64,000 nt of DNA from Microvirga sp. KLBC 81 (GTDB lineage: Bacteria > Pseudomonadota > Alphaproteobacteria > Rhizobiales > Beijerinckiaceae). Under the pieces are notes generated by a model. The model made no database searches, was not told the DNA's origin, and saw only the letters and a list, made by a program, of their open reading frames with translations. The stretch spans positions 33,480 to 97,479 of the forward strand of contig NZ_QDAH01000014.1 of assembly GCF_003075415.1 (NCBI RefSeq), read 5' to 3'. Numbering within the stretch: position 1 is the first letter of the stretch; each line of letters begins with the position of its first letter. Positions 45,413 through 54,306 of the stretch are shown here, piece by piece. The position numbers were made by a program, and so were the translations under genes.

Positions 45413-46138
45413 CTAGCGATTACCGCCAGTCAGCGGGACGAACTGGACGGGTAGGAGTGTGCGAGTATGCACTTGCTCCCGGGTGTCTTTCTCGACCAGC
45501 ATCAGGTTCTGAGCCATGAAGGGTGGCCCGACCGGAATGACCATGCGGCCCCCCGGCTTAAGCTGCCTGATGAGGGGCGGGGGAATATGGCTTGAGGCTG
45601 CGGTCACGATGATCGCGTCGAAGGGGCTGTGTTCGGGCCAACCGTGATAGCCGTCGCCATGACGCACCGTTACATTGCCGTAGCCCAGCGCAGCCAGTCG
45701 CTCCGTTGCCCGCTTGGCCAGCGCCTCCACGATCTCGATCGAGTAGACGCGGCTGACCAGCGGCGACAGGACGGCGGCCTGATAGCCTGAGCCGGTCCCA
45801 ACCTCGAGAACAACATCATCCTTGTCGGGCCTCACAAGGTCGGTCATGAGGGCGACGATGTAGGGCTGTGAGATTGTCTGGCCGTAGCCGATCGGCAGGG
45901 GCCGGTTATCATAGGCGGCAGCTCGGACCTCTGTCGGCACGAACTCGTGCCGCGGCACCTGCCGCAAGGCAGCCAGGACGGACGGTGCAAGGCTGCCAGT
46001 ACCGGCGGCGGCGATACGTGTGGCGAGGCTCTCGATTGTCTCCACCATTTTTTGCCGCGCTGCCCCATAATCCGGCTCCGCAGCTGCGGCGGTCAACAGC
46101 GGCAGAGCTGTGGCGAGCAGGACCAGCGTGCGAGCCAT
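45413..46138 (-). CDS. pcm: Protein-L-isoaspartate O-methyltransferase-like, with N-terminal signal
   Basis: A 241-residue protein. After a signal-like MARTLVLLATALPLLTAAAA stretch the Pcm domain follows: VPRHEFVPTEVRAAAYDNRPLPIGYGQTISQPY, VLEVGTGSGYQAAVLS (SAM motif I), and IIVTAASSHIPPPLIRQLKPGGRMVIPVG. Pcm methylates isoaspartyl residues for protein repair in the cytoplasm using SAM. An exported copy is odd because SAM is not known in the periplasm, unless the hydrophobic start is an uncleaved anchor. Followed by the spermidine-synthase-like gene. Confidence 0.87.
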   Translation of the reverse strand: MARTLVLLATALPLLTAAAAEPDYGAARQKMVETIESLATRIAAAGTGSLAPSVLAALRQVPRHEFVPTEVRAAAYDNRPLPIGYGQTISQPYIVALMTDLVRPDKDDVVLEVGTGSGYQAAVLSPLVSRVYSIEIVEALAKRATERLAALGYGNVTVRHGDGYHGWPEHSPFDAIIVTAASSHIPPPLIRQLKPGGRMVIPVGPPFMAQNLMLVEKDTREQVHTRTLLPVQFVPLTGGNR

Positions 46139-46198
46139 GATCTGGACTTCTGTAGGCTGCCCCTGAAGACCAACCGCTCCCCAACACCGAGGTTCCAG

Positions 46199-46240
46199 GG
46201 TTCTGGCGCAAACTCGAAGGACAGTGTTCTCGGCGTCATT
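46199..46240. mobile_element. Decayed IS6 terminal sequence
   Basis: GGTTCTGGCGCAAACTCGAAG differs from the IS6 left end at 13410 at one position, and similarity fades over the next 20 bases. No transposase is attached. A solo end left by deletion. Confidence 0.5.
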
Positions 46241-46334
46241 CTGAGGCCATCGCGACTACACTAAGCGGTCGATTATACAGCATCAGGCCACGCCCGTTTG
46301 AGGTTGAGACAAAACCGTCTCCTTAACACTGCCT

Positions 46335-47060
46335 TCATCGAGTTGAGCGCTGTCTGGCCCGTCCCTCAGACTCCCTTAACCTGCCCTGCCCTCGCGCAGA
46401 CAACATCCGATAGATTGCCAAGCCGAGAGTGCCAAGGGCCGCCACAGGCATGAGCCAGGCATCCGGCGAGCCCATCGTCCAAAGGGTTGCTCCACTGAGC
46501 GCGCACCAGATCAGCGGAATGATCATGAGCCCCCACGGGAGCCGCTTGTCCACGGTGAGGAGGATGCCGAGCGTGGCAAGCACGGTGGGATCGGGCGTGA
46601 CACCAAAGATCTCGGCCTGCTTCCAGTCCCGACCAACAAGCGGAGCAATCAAAGGCTGTCCCACCAGCGCAAACAGAAACAGCCCCATTCCGGTCCGGCC
46701 GATCCAGTCTCTGTCCGGCTGAAACGAGAGCCGGCTTCGAAGGGAGCCCGTCCAGATCAGCAGCAGCGCCTCGATGACAAAGCCGCTGGCGAAGTATCGC
46801 GCCGCCCAGTTGATTGTGTCGTAGTGCCCCAGAAGATAGCCCCAGGCGGTCCAGAGCCAGCCGGCAGCAAGGATCACCGTCACCACGGAACCCTGCCGAG
46901 CACCGGCGCGATGCAGCCGCCACAGGATGACGAGCCCGAGCAGCAGCGCCAGGATCTGCGCCGGCCAGATCGCACGGTTGTAGAGCTCGAACAGACGGTA
47001 ATAGGTACGGGCCGAGAACAGCAAGAAATCCGATGGCGTGTAAGACAGCCAGTCCACCAT
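46335..47060 (-). CDS. DUF6064 family membrane protein
   Basis: A 241-residue integral membrane protein with about seven hydrophobic segments. FELYNRAIWPAQILALLLGLVI near residue 25 is the family pattern of DUF6064 (a phenylalanine-rich start, then YN.A.WPAQ). Function unknown. The ATG shares one base with the stop of the aldo/keto reductase gene (TGATG), showing translational coupling; a longer upstream frame is antisense-free but lacks similarity and overlaps the reductase. Confidence 0.78.
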   Translation of the reverse strand: MVDWLSYTPSDFLLFSARTYYRLFELYNRAIWPAQILALLLGLVILWRLHRAGARQGSVVTVILAAGWLWTAWGYLLGHYDTINWAARYFASGFVIEALLLIWTGSLRSRLSFQPDRDWIGRTGMGLFLFALVGQPLIAPLVGRDWKQAEIFGVTPDPTVLATLGILLTVDKRLPWGLMIIPLIWCALSGATLWTMGSPDAWLMPVAALGTLGLAIYRMLSARGQGRLRESEGRARQRSTR

Positions 47061-47992
47061 CAGAGACCCCCGACATAGGCGATCATGCGGGCCCGCATCG
47101 CTGCATCCGGCAACTGTCCGGCGGCGACCGCCATGTTCTCGCGCACATGATCCACCCGAGTCGTCGCCGGGATGGCGCAGGTCACAGCCGGGTGAGACAG
47201 GATGAACTTCAGGATGAACTGCGCCCAGCTCCGTGCATCGATCTCGGGCGCCCAAGCCGGGAGCGGGTAGCGTTCCAAACGGTCGATCAGGGCACCCTGC
47301 CGGAACGGGCGGTTGACGATCACCCCAATGCCACGCTCCGCGGCCAAAGGGAGGATTCGGTCTTCGACCTCACGATCAAGGATGTTGTAGGTGACCTGAA
47401 TGAAGTCGAGCGGATGCTGACGCATCACACGCTCGAACTCGCGGTGCCGGCGTCCTTCCGAGGTCGTGATCCCGACATAGCGGACCTGACCGGCCGCCTT
47501 CATGGCGAGCAGGGTCCTGAGATGCGCCTCCCAGGAGAGAAGATTGTGCACCTGCAGCAGGTCAAAGCGAGGAACTCTCCAATGCCGACGCGATTCCTCG
47601 ATCTGGCTTGGGCCAGCGGACGCGGACGAGATCCAGACCTTGTCGGCGGAGAACAGGCGGAGCGGATGGCCGAGTTTCTGCAAGCCATAGCCGACCACCT
47701 CCTGCGACGAGCCATACATGGGCGAGGAGTCGATCAGGCGTCCACCGGCCTCGAAGAACGCCCGCATGACCGCGGCACAGCTGTCCCGTGCTTCGATGTC
47801 GTGGCCGACATTGAACGTGATCCAGGTGCCGAGCCCGATAAGGGGCAGCGCCTCTCCGGTCGAGGGAATGGGTCTGGTGAGAACCGGACCTGGCTGTGCG
47901 GCTCCGGTCAGGGGCCACATCATCGCGGCGGCGCTTGTCGCGGCCAAGAAGCAGAGGAGATTGCGGCGGTTCAGGCGTTGCGGTTGCTGCAT
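47060..47992 (-). CDS. Tat-exported aldo/keto reductase
   Basis: A 310-residue protein. RLNRRNLLCFLAATSAAA at residues 5-22 is a twin-arginine signal, followed by an aldo/keto reductase barrel: LPLIGLGTW, RLIDSSPMYGSSQ (catalytic Asp and Tyr), FDLLQVHNLLSWEAHL (His), and AVTCAIPATTRVDHVREN (NADP-phosphate region). Tat export indicates folding with bound cofactor in the cytoplasm. The ATG giving MQQPQRL is used since it places the signal at the N-terminus. Coupled by one-base overlap to the DUF6064 membrane protein, which may be its partner (inference). Confidence 0.83.
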   Translation of the reverse strand: MQQPQRLNRRNLLCFLAATSAAAMMWPLTGAAQPGPVLTRPIPSTGEALPLIGLGTWITFNVGHDIEARDSCAAVMRAFFEAGGRLIDSSPMYGSSQEVVGYGLQKLGHPLRLFSADKVWISSASAGPSQIEESRRHWRVPRFDLLQVHNLLSWEAHLRTLLAMKAAGQVRYVGITTSEGRRHREFERVMRQHPLDFIQVTYNILDREVEDRILPLAAERGIGVIVNRPFRQGALIDRLERYPLPAWAPEIDARSWAQFILKFILSHPAVTCAIPATTRVDHVRENMAVAAGQLPDAAMRARMIAYVGGL

Positions 47993-48071
47993 CGAAAGTT
48001 CTCCCAAACTGTCGCCTCTGGTTGCCGCACCAGTCTCCCTCGTGAGCCTCAGGCTGTTCAGCCAAACCCTC

Positions 48072-49298
48072 TCACAGCCTGGTAGCTGGGCTTGATCTGC
48101 GCCGATCTGCAACCAGCCCGAAAGAGGCAAGTGCGAACAACGAACAGATCGCCATGATAGTGATCAGCGGCCAGATGGTGGAGCCAAGCGTAGCACCAAC
48201 AACCGGAGCGACAAGCGCGCCAAACCCAATCTGGAGGCTGCCCGACAGGCCAGCCGCAGCGCCCGCAACCTCCGGCTTCACGCTCACTGCGCCTGCAATG
48301 CCGCTCGGTAAAACCAGTCCATTCCCCAGACCAATGAAGAACATGGGCCCGAACAAAGCCGCCGGGTGCAAGAAGCCCATAGCAAATGTCGTCGCCATGG
48401 CGGCGACGCTGGCCAGTGTCACGAACGTACCGGCCAAGATCATCCGGTTCGGCCCGACCCTTCCGGCGAACCGGCCAGAGGCAAAGTTGCCCAGAATGTA
48501 GCCGCTCGGCACGATCGCGAAATAGAAGCCGTACTCTGCCGGGCTGCGGCCCATCAACTCGATCGTCACGTAAGGCGCGCCTGCGACAAAGGCGAAGAAC
48601 ACCGCCGAGACGAAGCTGGCTGCCAGCGTGTACCCCCAGAAAAGGCGCGAGCGAAATAGGCTTAGGTAGCTGTGCACGAGATGCTGGATAGAGCCTCCAG
48701 CATCGCGATTGTGGTTGGTCTCGTGCAGTTGCCAGTAGGCGACGAGCAGGATCAGGCCGCCAAACACCATCAGGAACACGAAGGAGGCGCGCCATCCATA
48801 GAGCGTTTCGAGCACGCCGCCGATGGTGGGTGCAATCATGGGCGCGACCGCCATGCCCATGGTGACATAGCCGATCATGCTCGCGACCTGATTGCGTCCG
48901 TAAAGGTCCCGGACGATGGCGCGGCTCAGGGTGATCCCGGCACAGCCCCCTATGGCCTGCACGACACGACCAAAGATCAGGAGGCTGACATTCTGGGCTG
49001 TGAGGCAGACAAGCGAGCCGAGCACGAAGACGAGGAGCCCGATCAGGAGCACGGGCCGTCGACCGAAGCGGTCGGAGAGTGAGCCAATGATCAACTGCCC
49101 GACGGCCATGGCGGCGAGGTAGAGCGAGAGAGTCAGCTGAATAGTGGCGAAGTCGACACCGAATGCCCGTGCCATGCTTGGCATGGAGGGCAGGTACATA
49201 TTGATGCCAAGCGGGCTCACGGCCGAGACCGCGATAAGCAAGGCGATGAAGGAAGGCTTGGCGGCAGGCTGTGTTGCTGCGACGTTAGTATAGGTCAT
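48072..49298 (-). CDS. Bcr/CflA-type MFS drug efflux transporter
   Basis: A 408-residue 12-segment MFS protein. The family motif SPLGINMYLPSMPSMARAFGV opens the protein, motif A is GSLSDRFGRRPVLL, and motif C-like GRVVQAIGGCAGITLSRAI follows, as in bicyclomycin/chloramphenicol/sulfonamide exporters. The ATG giving MTYTNV is used; the frame upstream has no similarity. Proton-coupled efflux at the inner membrane; substrate unknown. Confidence 0.9.
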   Translation of the reverse strand: MTYTNVAATQPAAKPSFIALLIAVSAVSPLGINMYLPSMPSMARAFGVDFATIQLTLSLYLAAMAVGQLIIGSLSDRFGRRPVLLIGLLVFVLGSLVCLTAQNVSLLIFGRVVQAIGGCAGITLSRAIVRDLYGRNQVASMIGYVTMGMAVAPMIAPTIGGVLETLYGWRASFVFLMVFGGLILLVAYWQLHETNHNRDAGGSIQHLVHSYLSLFRSRLFWGYTLAASFVSAVFFAFVAGAPYVTIELMGRSPAEYGFYFAIVPSGYILGNFASGRFAGRVGPNRMILAGTFVTLASVAAMATTFAMGFLHPAALFGPMFFIGLGNGLVLPSGIAGAVSVKPEVAGAAAGLSGSLQIGFGALVAPVVGATLGSTIWPLITIMAICSLFALASFGLVADRRRSSPATRL

Positions 49299-49772
49299 GA
49301 TTTCCAAATTGTCCGAGGCGGCGGCGGTGAACGCCCTAGAAGAGGCCAGCGCAAGATCTGTTCCTGATAGTACGCTAAGCTGGAACGAAGAAGGAACCTG
49401 AGCACCCATTCTACATAATGGGCTCATTTGTGATCGATCCCGATTGCTTTCAAATTTGCTTGCGTGAAAGCACACATGATGGTTCACGGCACGACACCAT
49501 CTGGGATCGCACGATGGTGCTACTACAAGGCATGGAGGAGTTCGAATGCGGCGCGGGAAGCCGCGCGTCTCGGCCTGTGACCCATTATGTCGGAGGGCCA
49601 TCTCGCTCCTTGGGACCGTCACTGATCCTCGCCGCTGATCTTGCGTCCCGCTGGCCCAAGCCCCACATCAGCATAGCCTCAGGGTCCGGGCTCCTCTGGC
49701 GAGCGGGTCGCCGCTCGCGATGTCGGACTGCTTCTCTTGCGCCACGAACGCGACCGCAACGGAGGATCCACC
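49299..49772. other. Gap with no gene recognised
   Basis: 474 bp between divergent genes. Frames on the plus strand here show no family features. It holds the promoters of the efflux gene (minus) and of a small membrane-protein gene (plus). Confidence 0.5.
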
Positions 49773-50030
49773 ATGGACTTCACCGTCTTCCGGACCACCG
49801 CACCCGCTTACTCAGGCCGGCTCCTGGCTACCCTGATCAGACTGGCAGTCCTGACTGCCGCAGGGGCCGTTCTGCTGGCACTTGTCCTCGTTGGCTTCTT
49901 CGTCGTTCTCCCGCTGATGCTGGCTGGCGGCATCGCGTCGTATTTCTACCTTCGCCGTCGCGTGCGTCGGGCACGGCAGCGCGCGCGGAACGACGTGATC
50001 GACGCCGAGTATAAGGTCATCGAACACTGA
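49773..50030 (+). CDS. Small membrane protein, unknown
   Basis: An 85-residue protein with one long or two short membrane segments (residues ~20-58: LIRLAVLTAAGAVLLALVLVG then FFVVLPLMLAGGIASYFYL) and a basic tail RRRVRRARQRAR. GGAGG precedes the ATG. It lies 100 bp before the DUF6635-like gene. No function known. Confidence 0.65.
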   Translation: MDFTVFRTTAPAYSGRLLATLIRLAVLTAAGAVLLALVLVGFFVVLPLMLAGGIASYFYLRRRVRRARQRARNDVIDAEYKVIEH

Positions 50031-50130
50031 TAGTGCTCGGTTGAATCCGCTTGGGTTGCCGAGAACCCTGCTCCTCGCGACAACGTTGAGATAGACACGC
50101 GTTCAATCTTCGCTGAAGTCAGCGTGCTCA

Positions 50131-51141
50131 ATGGCGGACGAACTCACCATGCAGCCCGAGGGGAACAGTCGGCTGACGGCCGAAGATGCCGGACGCATCG
50201 TTGCCGATGCCGCGCACCGCTACTTCGATAGCCGCCGGTCGCGCGTCGATGCCTTCGTGGACCGCCACTTCTCGCTTGCCGGATCGGCGGCGATCCATCG
50301 CAAGGCAGTTGGATGGGACATGCTGAAGGCGCCCGCCAACATCACCCTTGCGGTGCCGCAGTTGGCCGCGAAGCTTGCGGCGGCCGGCGCCCAAGCTGTC
50401 GGCGCCAAGCGGGCCGCAACGTATCTCGGCTCCCGCAACCTGTTGTTCGACACGGCCGTCGGCCGGGAGATCGAGTGGCTCATCATGACCGAACTCCTGG
50501 AACTGCCGTTCCGGCAGGGGGAGCGGGAGTCTCGCAAGGATGCCCTGTCCGAGACCATCCTGTCCGCCCCCGAGCTTCAGGAGACGCTGAACGAGACCCT
50601 GCGCGCGATCGGGCGGCGCGGCGGCGATCCTGTCTTCCGGCAGCGGCTCGAGGAGGCCATGACGACCTATGCCGGGACACGTGCCGCGGCGGCAGAGATC
50701 ACGACAGCGCTGATGACGGTCGGAGCCGGAGCCATCGCCGTAAAGCAGGCTACCCCCGGTGTGATGACGCTCGGGCCGGCCCTCGCGGCCGCGCTGGCAC
50801 AGCAGGCGGCAATCGCATCCTTTCCTCTGGGTGCTGGCCTGGGCAGCGTGTGGTACGGCGTTTTCCCCGCGGCCGCATCTCCGGCGCTGATCGGCGGGAT
50901 CACCGTCGGGCTCCTGGCGGTCAGCTCCATCGCGGCCGCCTTCGCGGGCATCCTGGCCGATCCGATCCAGCGCCGTCTCGGGCTGCACCATCGTCGGCTG
51001 CTCCGCCTGATCGATGCCCTGGAACGCCAATGGCAGGCCGAGCACGAGGAGTCGGGTTTCACCGCCCGCGATCCCTATGTGGCGCGATTGCTCGACCTCT
51101 TCGATCTTCTGGGCAGCGCCTATCGGCTCGCAAGAGCATAG
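50131..51141 (+). CDS. DUF6635-like membrane-associated protein
   Basis: A 336-residue protein. The N-terminal RYFDSRRSRVDAFVDRHFSLAGSAAIHRKAVGWDMLKAP stretch resembles the DUF6635 family of Rhizobiales; two or three hydrophobic segments follow (about residues 185-280: GVMTLGPALAAALAQQAAIASF, ALIGGITVGLLAVSSIAAAFAG). Function unknown. Its C-terminal end is 190 bp before bfd and the two are probably separate units because an Irr-type operator lies between. Confidence 0.65.
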   Translation: MADELTMQPEGNSRLTAEDAGRIVADAAHRYFDSRRSRVDAFVDRHFSLAGSAAIHRKAVGWDMLKAPANITLAVPQLAAKLAAAGAQAVGAKRAATYLGSRNLLFDTAVGREIEWLIMTELLELPFRQGERESRKDALSETILSAPELQETLNETLRAIGRRGGDPVFRQRLEEAMTTYAGTRAAAAEITTALMTVGAGAIAVKQATPGVMTLGPALAAALAQQAAIASFPLGAGLGSVWYGVFPAAASPALIGGITVGLLAVSSIAAAFAGILADPIQRRLGLHHRRLLRLIDALERQWQAEHEESGFTARDPYVARLLDLFDLLGSAYRLARA

Positions 51142-51302
51142 GAACGTCCAGATCGAAGCTACGGCAGGGCCCCGTAATCGTCTGCTGCCATGGTGCCGGA
51201 CGATCACTTCACTCCCGTGCGTCAGGCCGCCACAGCCCCTCCGGTAAATCCCGGAATAGCCAAGACAGGCAGGTCGAGCTAAGTCATTGGACGGAAAACA
51301 TA

Positions 51303-51319
51303 TTTAGAGCGATTCCAAA
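51303..51319. promoter_or_regulatory. Probable Irr box (ICE motif) of bfd-bfr
   Basis: TTTAGAG-CGA-TTCCAAA matches the Rhizobiales iron control element TTTAGAA-N3-TTCTAAA at 12 of 14 defined positions, and lies 14 bases before the bfd start. Irr regulates iron storage and heme genes by haem status in these bacteria. Binding is inferred from sequence and context. Confidence 0.65.
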
Positions 51320-51333
51320 AGGGCGAATCTCCT

Positions 51334-51621
51334 GTGATCGTCTGCTCCTGCAATGTCTTCTCGGATGGCGAGGTGCGTGCCTGCCTCAACCCGGGCCCCG
51401 ACTGCCCCCGCACTCTGGCTCAGGTCTACCGCTGCCTCGGCTGCGGGCCTCAATGCGGGCGCTGCGCCACCACCATCCGCTCCATCATGGATGAGACCCT
51501 CGCCCGGAAGCATACCTGCTCGGCGGATTGCGAGACCTCCTGTCCCCTGACCCAACAGGCCAACTCCAACGAGCCCAAGAAGCTTGAGAGGTGGCGCCGC
51601 CGCTCTATTCTCAAGGGCTGA
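51334..51621 (+). CDS. bfd: Bacterioferritin-associated ferredoxin
   Basis: A 95-residue protein whose first 55 residues are a BFD [2Fe-2S] domain: MIVCSCNVFSDGEV and CGPQCGRCATTIR supply the cysteines (CxC...CGxCxxC). Bfd reduces the ferric core of bacterioferritin to release iron. The C-terminal ~40 residues (HTCSADCETSCPL) add more cysteines than usual. Start is GTG. Bfr follows 18 bp downstream in the same operon. Confidence 0.88.
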   Translation: MIVCSCNVFSDGEVRACLNPGPDCPRTLAQVYRCLGCGPQCGRCATTIRSIMDETLARKHTCSADCETSCPLTQQANSNEPKKLERWRRRSILKG

Positions 51622-51639
51622 TCGACAGGAGGATCGGCC

Positions 51640-52128
51640 ATGAAGGGCGACACCAGGGTCATTGAGTACCTCAACAAGGGGCTTCGGCACGAGTTGACGG
51701 CCGTCAACCAGTTCTGGCTGCACTACCGCCTGATGGAGAACTGGGGCTACAACGACTTGGCCAAGAAGTGGCGCGAGGAGTCCATCGAGGAGATGGTGCA
51801 CGCGGATCGCTTCGTTGAGCGCATCATCTTCCTCGAAGGCTTCCCCAACCTCCAGGACCTGAACCCGCTGCGGATCGGCCAGAACGTCCAGGAGGTCATC
51901 GAGTCCGATCTCGCCATCGAGTACGAGGCGCGCAACCTCTATGCCGAGGCGGCGGAATACTGCGTGTCGATCGGCGACCGGGTCTCCAAGGACCTGTTCG
52001 AGGAGCTGATGGCCGACGAGGAAGGCCATATCGACTTCCTGGAAACCCAGCAGACCCTGATCGAGCAGATCGGCATTGAGCTCTACTCGCAGAAGCACGT
52101 CGGCAAGCCCGAGAAGACCGAGCATTGA
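51640..52128 (+). CDS. bfr: Bacterioferritin
   Basis: A 162-residue ferritin-like four-helix bundle. Ferroxidase residues are in [18 protein letters not shown] (Glu), [17 protein letters not shown] (Glu, Met haem ligand, His) and [16 protein letters not shown] plus [12 protein letters not shown]. It stores iron as a 24-mer with haem at dimer interfaces. GGAGG precedes the ATG, and Bfd is immediately upstream. Control by Irr is suggested by the box upstream. Confidence 0.95.
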   Translation: MKGDTRVIEYLNKGLRHELTAVNQFWLHYRLMENWGYNDLAKKWREESIEEMVHADRFVERIIFLEGFPNLQDLNPLRIGQNVQEVIESDLAIEYEARNLYAEAAEYCVSIGDRVSKDLFEELMADEEGHIDFLETQQTLIEQIGIELYSQKHVGKPEKTEH

Positions 52129-52200
52129 TGATCGAGCCTGTAGCCGACGTCCTGCGCACGAGTGCCGTTCGTCCCGGCTGTCCCCTATCGCACGACACTG

Positions 52201-52317
52201 CGTCCGATGCTCATTCTTGAGAGGAGCCATCGTTTATGCGGAAAACCGGGTCCACTTTTCGCTGACGCGGCCCTTCGGGTCACGAGCGTGGCCCTTCGGT
52301 TCCGCACGATGCGCTAG
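52201..52317. repeat. Family B palindromic repeat with A remnant (locus 4)
   Basis: Half of an A unit (CGTCCGATGCTC) then a B unit 52228-52317 enlarged by an insertion with GCGGCCCTTCGG repeated in inverted form. Ends TTCCGCACGATGCGC. Confidence 0.8.
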
Positions 52318-52363
52318 CTCAAGTACTCCCAAGACCCAAGCGGGCTCGACTTGGGCAACTGCA

Positions 52364-53152
52364 CTACGGTGAAGACAGCCTCGCAGCCCTCACCATCGAA
52401 GCCGGTGAGACGCTCGTTTCTCCTCGAAACGGTGAATCCATCACCAGGATCAAAGCAACAACCAATCCGATTGCCCCCATGTGGAAGGCGATCAGCGTCA
52501 TTCCGATGGCATCCAGTTTATGGCGCCCGTTCATGATCATTGCGCCGACGATGAAGACGGCCATCGCCCACCAGAACACCGGAGGCACACTCTTTGTAGC
52601 GATCTCGAGCCGGCTCTGGCGCAGATCTTCCAGCTTCTCCACGTAAGCACGTAAGGCGCTGGCGGCCGCGGGATTGTTCGCTGCCACCGTGTTGACCTGC
52701 GCTACGAGCGACGCCATGGCACGATCTGTTTCCTCTGCAAGCGAGGGCTCACGCTGGGCGAGTGTCTCCCACTCTACGGAGACCGCCGATCTGACATAGT
52801 CCTTAACGCGCTCACTCGCGATTGACGCATCCTCGGTCCCCAAAGCCTGGAGGTCTCGAACAAGCCGCGCGATGACCGAAGCTTCGCGAAGCTCCGCGTC
52901 ATCAGCCTTCCCGAGACTGGAGCGGACTTCCGTCAGCACTAGAGCGAGAACGAAAACGGAGAATGCCAGAAGACTTCCATGGACCACATCGGCCAGTTTG
53001 CTGTGGCTCTCTAACGCCTCGTCGTGAGGTGAAAAGAGAAGCGGCCGCGAGATCCGGGCGAGAACAAGGGCAAGAACGGCGGTGCTGACCGCTCCCCCGA
53101 CGAGAATGACCGCATCGCTGCTATGAGCGATCAGCTTGTATAGCCAGTCCAT
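52364..53152 (-). CDS. DUF4239 (bestrophin-like) membrane protein
   Basis: A 262-residue protein with four hydrophobic segments: two near the N-terminus (ILVGGAVSTAVLALVLARI, GSLLAFSVFVLALVLTEV) and two near the C-terminus (VFWWAMAVFIVGAMIM, LIAFHMGAIGLVVALILVM), with a soluble helical middle. This 2+2 arrangement matches the DUF4239/bestrophin-like domain family. Function unknown. Confidence 0.72.
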   Translation of the reverse strand: MDWLYKLIAHSSDAVILVGGAVSTAVLALVLARISRPLLFSPHDEALESHSKLADVVHGSLLAFSVFVLALVLTEVRSSLGKADDAELREASVIARLVRDLQALGTEDASIASERVKDYVRSAVSVEWETLAQREPSLAEETDRAMASLVAQVNTVAANNPAAASALRAYVEKLEDLRQSRLEIATKSVPPVFWWAMAVFIVGAMIMNGRHKLDAIGMTLIAFHMGAIGLVVALILVMDSPFRGETSVSPASMVRAARLSSP

Positions 53153-53484
53153 GATCTCCGCCGCCTCGGCAAGCAGTATAGCCAGTCACTCACGTGCGAG
53201 GAAGACACTCGGTTCCATCTACGCGGCAAGCAGTATCAGGATCGCCAACTGGAAGCAGTGGATCTGCCTGATAGGCATCGCACTTTCGGAGGGGCCATGT
53301 TCTTGCTACGTACTCAGTTGCCGTGTCATTGGGCATGTATAGACGCTCCTGGTGACGCAAGAAGAATCTTCGGATTGGTGCAGCGCGTGGTCAGGGCTGA
53401 CATGTGTGCGGCCTCTGATGCGGCTCTTCCCATAACGCGGGCCCGGATGGGAGTACGCAACAGCCTCACAGCCGCGAGTGCTCA
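53153..53484. other. Gap with no gene recognised
   Basis: 332 bp upstream of the DUF4239 gene and next to an IS110 remnant. A 14-bp direct repeat (GCGGCAAGCAGTAT type) occurs at about 53168 and 53223. No gene seen. Confidence 0.4.
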
Positions 53485-53722
53485 CGCACCCACAGCCGGA
53501 GCCCGATACACTTCACCTCTCGCCAGCAGCGCCCGGACGATGCGGGCCAGCCACGACCCCGTGGGAGCCCCGTTGCGAGCCACCCACCGCACAACGGCAC
53601 TGGCTCCAATGATCAGCAGGCGGCGCAAGGTCCGCTCGCCCATCTTGGAGATCGCGCCCAGCTTCTGCTTGCCGCCGGTCGAATGCTGCAAGGGTGTGAG
53701 CCCGACCCAAGATGCCTTCCTC
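53485..53722 (-). pseudogene. IS110-family transposase C-terminal remnant
   Basis: About 79 codons match the IS110 C-terminus: SWVGLTPLQHSTGGKQKLG, KMGERTLRRLLIIGASAVVR, then ARGEVYRAPA. Between SWLAR and ARGEVYRAPA some 20 residues usual in the family are absent, indicating an internal deletion. The N-terminal DEDD domain is missing. It abuts a truncated NADH dehydrogenase gene. Confidence 0.75.
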
Positions 53723-53725
53723 CGT

Positions 53726-54094
53726 GCAGGAGAGGTGGCCGACATCTTTGTCACCGGCGATGTCGTCCGTGCAGCAACGGATGACCTCGGCAACTTCACG
53801 CTCATGTCGTGTCAGCATGCCCAAAGTCTTGGACGTGTTGCTGGGCATAACGCAGCCGCGGAACTGGTGGGACTGCCGTTGCACCCGTACCGCCAGCCGA
53901 AGTACGTCATCTGCCTCGATGTCGGTCCGTGGGGCGCTCTCTACACCGAGGGCTGGGACCGCCAGGTGCGGCTGACGCGCGAGAAAGGCAAGGCTCAGAA
54001 GCGGGAGATCAACACGACGTGGATCTGCCCGCCGGCGGCTGATCGCAAGGCGGCCTTTGCCGTCGCCAACCCGGATTATGTGATCGTCCCCTGA
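53726..54094 (+). pseudogene. Type II NADH dehydrogenase, C-terminal fragment
   Basis: About 122 codons match the C-terminal third of NDH-2-type FAD oxidoreductases: ADIFVTGDVVRAATDDLGNFTLMSCQHA (FAD-binding end, core VTGDVVRAATDDLGN), AGHNAAAELVGLPLHPY, YVICLDVGPWGALYTEGWDR. The first ~300 residues, with both nucleotide-binding motifs, are missing; similarity begins at the IS110 remnant. A 5'-truncated gene left by insertion and deletion. Confidence 0.82.
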
Positions 54095-54101
54095 CGCTGA
54101 A

Positions 54102-54133
54102 AGCCCTCCCCGGCGCCAGCGTTGGGGAGGGCT
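54102..54133. terminator. Hairpin after the NADH dehydrogenase fragment
   Basis: Arms AGCCCTCCCC/GGGGAGGGCT (10 bp), 12-nt loop, eight bases after the stop. It is probably the original terminator of the truncated gene. Confidence 0.55.
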
Positions 54134-54306
54134 GTGAAGCCCACGCCTCAGCAAGCGTCGGACTGGCCGATGGTGCAATCTTTTCGCTCAGTCTTGGTCC
54201 TGTTTGGGAGCCCAAGACAGCGGCAAGATCGTCTCAGTCTCGATCGGCTCCCGCCGATCGCAACATCCCTCAGGCACCGGCTGTGCGCCGCCTTATGGAG
54301 AACAAC

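Noticed and set aside
49418..50014. A 198-codon frame in the gap after the efflux gene
   Set aside because: It overlaps the small membrane-protein gene in another frame and shows no domain; the overlapping gene has GGAGG and a membrane segment.
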